A DNA stretch of 64,000 nucleotides, taken from positions 1 to 64,000 of the forward strand of contig CAKQGD010000003.1 in NCBI GenBank assembly GCA_934232845.1, read 5' to 3'. Below, in pieces: positions 58,524 to 64,000 of the stretch (its first letter is position 1; each line of letters begins with the position of its first letter). The position numbers and the translations under genes are program-made. Origin of the DNA: an uncultured Oscillospiraceae bacterium (GTDB lineage: Bacteria; Bacillota; Clostridia; Oscillospirales; Ruminococcaceae). The notes below the pieces were generated by a model. The model had not been told where the DNA came from, made no database searches, and saw only the letters and a list, made by a program, of their open reading frames with translations.

Positions 58524-58551
58524 ATTATACATCTTCGGCAAAAAAACTCAA
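58524..58551 (-). promoter_or_regulatory. Promoter of the DegV-GH3 operon
   Basis: TTGAGT (58551-58546 on the minus strand), 16-base spacer, perfect TATAAT (58529-58524), 50 bases upstream of the DegV gene. Confidence 0.65.
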
Positions 58552-58675
58552 GGTATAAAGTCGTTTTTTCCTGTTTTTTAGAGAATACGATAGGTTATTG
58601 GTTAAAAAATGTATTGTTTTACTTTTTAGTCCCTTTGATTACTAACTATTTCGCATTTGTATCTCATTTTGCAGA

Positions 58676-58712
58676 AAAAAACTCCGTGCGGAGGAAACCC
58701 GCACGGAGCAAA
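58676..58712 (-). terminator. Terminator of gatCAB
   Basis: CTCCGTGCGG/CCGCACGGAG arms (58682-58708) followed by seven T on the minus strand, 16 bases after the gatB stop. Confidence 0.9.
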
Positions 58713-58723
58713 ACTCTTTGACT

Positions 58724-60178
58724 TTAGTTCATTTTATTGAGGAAATCGGTCAGAATTGAGCGAAACAGTTCGGGATTTCCCTTGCCTTTCGACGCGCGCA
58801 TGCACTGTCCCACGAGGAAGCCCAGCACATTCGTCTTGCCGGCTCTGTAATCGGCCACGGCCTTTTCGTTCGCAGAAAGCACCTGTTCAGCGGTCTCACG
58901 CAGCGCACCCTCGTCGGAAATCTGTGCAAGGCCCTTTTCGCGGATGACATCCTCCACCGTCTTATCCTCAAACATCACTTCTTCGATGACCGTCTTTCCG
59001 GCCGTGTTGGAGATTGTCTTTTTCTCGATGGCGGCGACCATCGCAGCCAGCTTTTCGGCGGTAAGCTTTGTCATTTCCAATTCGACATTTCTCTCGCCCA
59101 GCAGGCGCGCAACGTCGCCGTTGAGCCAGTTGGCCGCGGCCTTAGCCGAAGCGCCGAATCCGACGGCCTTTTCAAACAGCTCTCCGCGGATGCGGTTTTC
59201 AACCAAAAGGTTCGCATCAAACCGCGGCAGACCGTACTGCTCCATAAAGCGCTTGCAGCGGACATTCGGCAGTTCCGGAAGAGAGTCGGCCAGCTCGCGC
59301 ACCTTTTCTTCGGGAACGACGATCGTCAAAAGGTCCGGTTCGGGGAAATAGCGGTAATCCTGTGCGTCTTCTTTCGTGCGCAGTACAATGTTTTCTCCCT
59401 TAAGATCGTCCCAGCGGCGTGTCTCCTGATGAATCTCGCCGCCCGCCTCAAGCACGGCGATCTGACGCGCAGCCTCATAGTCGATGGCACGCATCACCGC
59501 AGAGAAAGAGTTGACGTTTTTCATTTCGACACGGGTGCCGAATTTCTCGGAGCCCTTGGGATGTACAGAGACGTTGACGTCGCAGCGGATGGACCCCTCC
59601 TGCATTTTGCAGTCGGAGATATCAAGATACTGCAGAATGGATTTGATCGTGTCAAGATATGCCTTCGCCTCGGCAGAAGATCGCATATCCGGCTCGGAAA
59701 CAATCTCGATCAGCGGTACGCCGCAGCGGTTATAATCCACAAGCGAACCGGAAAAAGCGTCGCCGTGAATCAGCTTGCCCGCGTCCTCTTCGATATGAAT
59801 GCGGGTCACGCCGATGCGCTTTGTCGTGCCTTCGTCATCCAGCATCACATCGAGCCAGCCGTTCTCACAGAGCGGCACGTCAAACTGAGAAATCTGATAT
59901 GCCTTGGGCAGGTCGGGATAAAAATAGTTCTTTCTGTCCTGCTTGCAGACGTTATGAATCGTACAGCCGCAGGCCTGCCCCATCTTGATGGCGGAATAGA
60001 CGACCTCCTGATTTAAAGTCGGCAGCGTGCCCGGCATGCCGGTGCAGATCGGACAGCAGTTGGCATTGACCAGACCGCCGAATTCGTTTTTGCAGGAGCA
60101 CAAGATCTTTGTTTTGGTATTCAATTCGGCATGGGTCTCCAGACCCACGACGATTTCGTATTTTTCATTCATGTCCAT
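58724..60178 (-). CDS. gatB: Asp-tRNA(Asn)/Glu-tRNA(Gln) amidotransferase subunit B
   Basis: A 484-residue subunit that activates the misacylated tRNA by phosphorylation and binds its tail. YEIVVGLETHAELNTKTKILCSC starts the cradle domain; CPICTGMPGTLPTLN has zinc-binding Cys residues with the earlier CSC; LIHGDAFSGSLVDYNRCGVPLIEIVSEPD is the signature. The C-terminal YqeY-like tail domain runs from about 330. Order in the operon is ligA, gatC, gatA, gatB, with 14 bases from gatA. Together with asnB and T-box data it shows that Asn/Gln supply runs through transamidation or AsnB. Confidence 0.97.
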   Translation of the reverse strand: MDMNEKYEIVVGLETHAELNTKTKILCSCKNEFGGLVNANCCPICTGMPGTLPTLNQEVVYSAIKMGQACGCTIHNVCKQDRKNYFYPDLPKAYQISQFDVPLCENGWLDVMLDDEGTTKRIGVTRIHIEEDAGKLIHGDAFSGSLVDYNRCGVPLIEIVSEPDMRSSAEAKAYLDTIKSILQYLDISDCKMQEGSIRCDVNVSVHPKGSEKFGTRVEMKNVNSFSAVMRAIDYEAARQIAVLEAGGEIHQETRRWDDLKGENIVLRTKEDAQDYRYFPEPDLLTIVVPEEKVRELADSLPELPNVRCKRFMEQYGLPRFDANLLVENRIRGELFEKAVGFGASAKAAANWLNGDVARLLGERNVELEMTKLTAEKLAAMVAAIEKKTISNTAGKTVIEEVMFEDKTVEDVIREKGLAQISDEGALRETAEQVLSANEKAVADYRAGKTNVLGFLVGQCMRASKGKGNPELFRSILTDFLNKMN

Positions 60179-60192
60179 GTCGGTTTTCCTCC

Positions 60193-61656
60193 TCAGCCGA
60201 GACGCGCGATGCGGTTGAAGCCGCCGGTCAGGCGTTCATAATGGTCGGCGGCGTTAAAGAGCAGCGCCTCGGAAAAGCGCGGCCCGATCAGCTGCATTCC
60301 GATAGGCAGACCGCCCTTGCCCACGCCGCAGGGGATGCTCAGGCCCGGCAGGGACGCGATATTGACCGTAACCGTACAGATGTCGGCGGCATACATTTTG
60401 ACCGGATCCTCTACATTTTCACCGAAAGCAAAAGCCGTAAAAGGCGACGTCGGCGTAAGAAGAAGATCGCAGGTTTCAAACGCCTTGGCAAACTCCGAGG
60501 ATATCTGCTGCTGATAGCGCTTGGCCCGCTTGTAGAACGCATCGGAATAGCCGGAGGAAAGCACCATCGTGCCAAGCATAATGCGCCGCTTCACCTCATC
60601 GCCGAAGCCCTCGCTGCGCGTGTTCTCATACAGCTCTGTAAGGTTTGCGTACTCCTTCGCACGGAAGCCGTACTTCACGCCGTCAAAACGCGCCAGATTA
60701 GAAGAAGCCTCGGCGCAGGCGATGATATAATAGGCCGACAGCGCACCGGCTGTCGACGGCAGACTGACCTCTTTGATCTCGGCGCCTTCCGCGCGATAAG
60801 CCTCTACGGCCGTCATAACGGCAGAGCGCACCTCATCGGTGACGCCTGCTCCGAAATATTCACGCGGCAAGCCAATACGGAGCCCCTTAACGCCCTTGCC
60901 CATGCAGGCGGAGAAGTCGGGATACTCGCGCGCGGCGCTCGTTGCGTCGTACTCGTCGCGGCCGCAGATCACACTGTAAAGCATGGCGGCGTCCTCCACG
61001 GTGCGGGCAAACGGCCCGATCTGATCGAGAGAGGATGCAAAAGCCACCAGCCCATAGCGGGAAACGGAGCCGTAAGTCGGCTTAAGCCCGACCACACCGC
61101 ACAGGGACGCGGGCTGGCGAATCGATCCGCCCGTATCAGAGCCCAGAGACAGCACGGCCTCACCTGCGGCGACCGCGGCAGCGGAGCCGCCCGAAGAACC
61201 GCCGGGAACGCGTGACAGGTCATAGGGGTTGCGCGTAATCTTCAGCGCGCTGTTTTCACAGGAGGAGCCCATCGCGAACTCATCCATATTGGTTTTTCCG
61301 GTCATAACCGCGCCGGCGGCCTCTATCTTTTCCAGAACGGTGGCGTTGTAGGGCGGAATAAAATTCTCCAGCATTTTCGAGGCGCAGGTGGTGCGAACGC
61401 CCCGGGTGCAGAGGTTGTCCTTTACGGCGATGGGAATTCCCGCCAGAGGAGAAAGAGACTCCCCCTTTGCGCGGCGGCCGTCAACGGCAGCGGCCGTCTT
61501 GAGCGCCTCTTCTTCGCAGAGCGTCAGATAAGCGCCGACCTCATTTTCCACCGAATGAATTCGATCAAATACGGACTTTGTAATCTCCACGGAGCTGCAC
61601 TCGCCCCCGGCCATCATGCGCGACAGCTCGGCGGCGCTTTTCTCATATAACTGCAT
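60193..61656 (-). CDS. gatA: Asp-tRNA(Asn)/Glu-tRNA(Gln) amidotransferase subunit A
   Basis: A 487-residue amidase-family subunit that releases ammonia from glutamine. Catalytic Lys in GIPIAVKDNLCTRG (about 72-85) and the Ser-Ser-Lys site in RVPGGSSGGSAAAVAAG (about 147-163), DTGGSIRQPASLCGVVGLKPTYG. Full length for the family. Located 13 bases after gatC. Confidence 0.97.
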   Translation of the reverse strand: MQLYEKSAAELSRMMAGGECSSVEITKSVFDRIHSVENEVGAYLTLCEEEALKTAAAVDGRRAKGESLSPLAGIPIAVKDNLCTRGVRTTCASKMLENFIPPYNATVLEKIEAAGAVMTGKTNMDEFAMGSSCENSALKITRNPYDLSRVPGGSSGGSAAAVAAGEAVLSLGSDTGGSIRQPASLCGVVGLKPTYGSVSRYGLVAFASSLDQIGPFARTVEDAAMLYSVICGRDEYDATSAAREYPDFSACMGKGVKGLRIGLPREYFGAGVTDEVRSAVMTAVEAYRAEGAEIKEVSLPSTAGALSAYYIIACAEASSNLARFDGVKYGFRAKEYANLTELYENTRSEGFGDEVKRRIMLGTMVLSSGYSDAFYKRAKRYQQQISSEFAKAFETCDLLLTPTSPFTAFAFGENVEDPVKMYAADICTVTVNIASLPGLSIPCGVGKGGLPIGMQLIGPRFSEALLFNAADHYERLTGGFNRIARLG

Positions 61657-61669
61657 CGCTTCGTCCCCC

Positions 61670-61948
61670 TTATTCGACGACGCGCGGCACGACGAAGCAG
61701 CCTGCCTCGACCTGCGGAGCGTTCTTCAAAATCTCCTCGCGGCGCAGCGAAGGCCGCACCTCATCCGGACGCAGCGCCATCGGATGCGCGGGATCCAGTT
61801 CAATCGTCTCTCCCTCAACGGGCGGAAGCTGTTCGACCATGTCTACAATATTCTGCATCTGGACGGAAAATTTCTCCGCCTGTGCGCCGTCCATGCTCAG
61901 ACGGGCAAGCTTGGCAATATGCCGGATATCAAACTCCATAAAAATCAC
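61670..61948 (-). CDS. gatC: Asp-tRNA(Asn)/Glu-tRNA(Gln) amidotransferase subunit C
   Basis: A 92-residue linker subunit that wraps GatA and GatB. FDIRHIAKLARLSMDGAQAEKF, QNIVDMVEQLPPVEGE and the C-terminal APQVEAGCFVVPRVVE match the family. ATG 61948 follows AGAAAGGTGAT. Separated from ligA by 54 bases without a terminator, so it is likely in the same transcript. Confidence 0.95.
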   Translation of the reverse strand: MIFMEFDIRHIAKLARLSMDGAQAEKFSVQMQNIVDMVEQLPPVEGETIELDPAHPMALRPDEVRPSLRREEILKNAPQVEAGCFVVPRVVE

Positions 61949-62002
61949 CTTTCTCGGATGAATTCAAAACAAATCAATCGGCTCAGAGCCGCTTTTACGT
62001 TC

Positions 62003-64000
<1,998 letters not shown>

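Overview
The window looks like a chromosomal segment of an anaerobic, endospore-forming member of the Clostridia (Oscillospirales or Ruminococcaceae-like). Reasons: moderately high G+C with AT-rich gaps, T-box leaders, IreB, YlmC/YmxH and BofA sporulation proteins, a YloU/YloV pair, YmdB, GatCAB amidotransferase, and a HydE-like radical SAM protein with a TM1266-type regulator. No tRNA, rRNA, CRISPR array or complete transposon was recognised. The one clear structural RNA gene is RNase P RNA; there are also two T-boxes and two unidentified leader RNAs.

Layout. 1-0.8 kb: the 5' end of a DNA methyltransferase gene with its small XRE regulator, then a gene-poor stretch holding a short dispersed repeat. 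0.8-2.8 kb: asparagine synthetase behind an Asn-specific T-box. 3.1-12.4 kb: a ten-gene Mrp/Mbh-type cation/proton antiporter operon. 12.6-16.8 kb: ornithine-cyclodeaminase-family enzyme, HtpG, a class I glutamine-amidotransferase-like hydrolase and a DUF4177 protein. 16.9-21.4 kb (minus): malic enzyme-fumarase, an ECF S component behind a structured leader, a DUF3842 protein, and a DUF2089 regulator with a membrane partner. 21.7-23.3 kb: TetR regulator with two tiny divergent membrane genes and a second copy of the dispersed repeat. 23.3-25.8 kb: M20 amidohydrolase, solitary MazF, a lipoprotein. 25.8-30.3 kb (plus): T-box-pheS-pheT, IreB and a small conserved protein. 30.4-32.7 kb: a possible tiny gene, a secreted beta-helix protein, a decayed piece of its C-terminal domain, and YlmC/YmxH. 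32.9-36.8 kb (minus): a YloV/FakA gene broken by one in-frame stop, its Asp23 partner, YmdB and a pseudouridine synthase. 36.9-39.3 kb (plus): RNase P RNA, DUF2508, BofA, an AraC regulator. 39.3-43.3 kb (minus): TM1266 regulator, NitT/TauT-type ABC transporter and HydE/PylB-like radical SAM enzyme behind a terminator-bearing leader. 43.4-46 kb: NAPRTase, a membrane-anchored protein and MarR. 46.3-50.4 kb: polar amino-acid ABC transporter coupled to an M14 carboxypeptidase. 50.6-52.7 kb: lipoprotein-type sortase B, DUF1294, HAD hydrolase. 52.9-58.6 kb (minus): a tightly coupled DegV, ICMT-like, GH3-like and GGDEF/HD-GYP operon. 58.7-64 kb (minus): gatB, gatA, gatC and ligA.

The best candidates for undescribed biology are the TM1266-ABC-HydE-like operon with its riboswitch-like leader (39.3-43.3 kb) and the DegV-ICMT-GH3-HD-GYP operon (52.9-58.6 kb). 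Also notable are an asnB T-box that appears to act on translation, an unassigned leader before the ECF S component, the nonsense-interrupted fakA homologue, and an Mrp operon with four antiporter-like subunits and a split MrpA. All functional statements rest on recognising families by eye; no database search was run.
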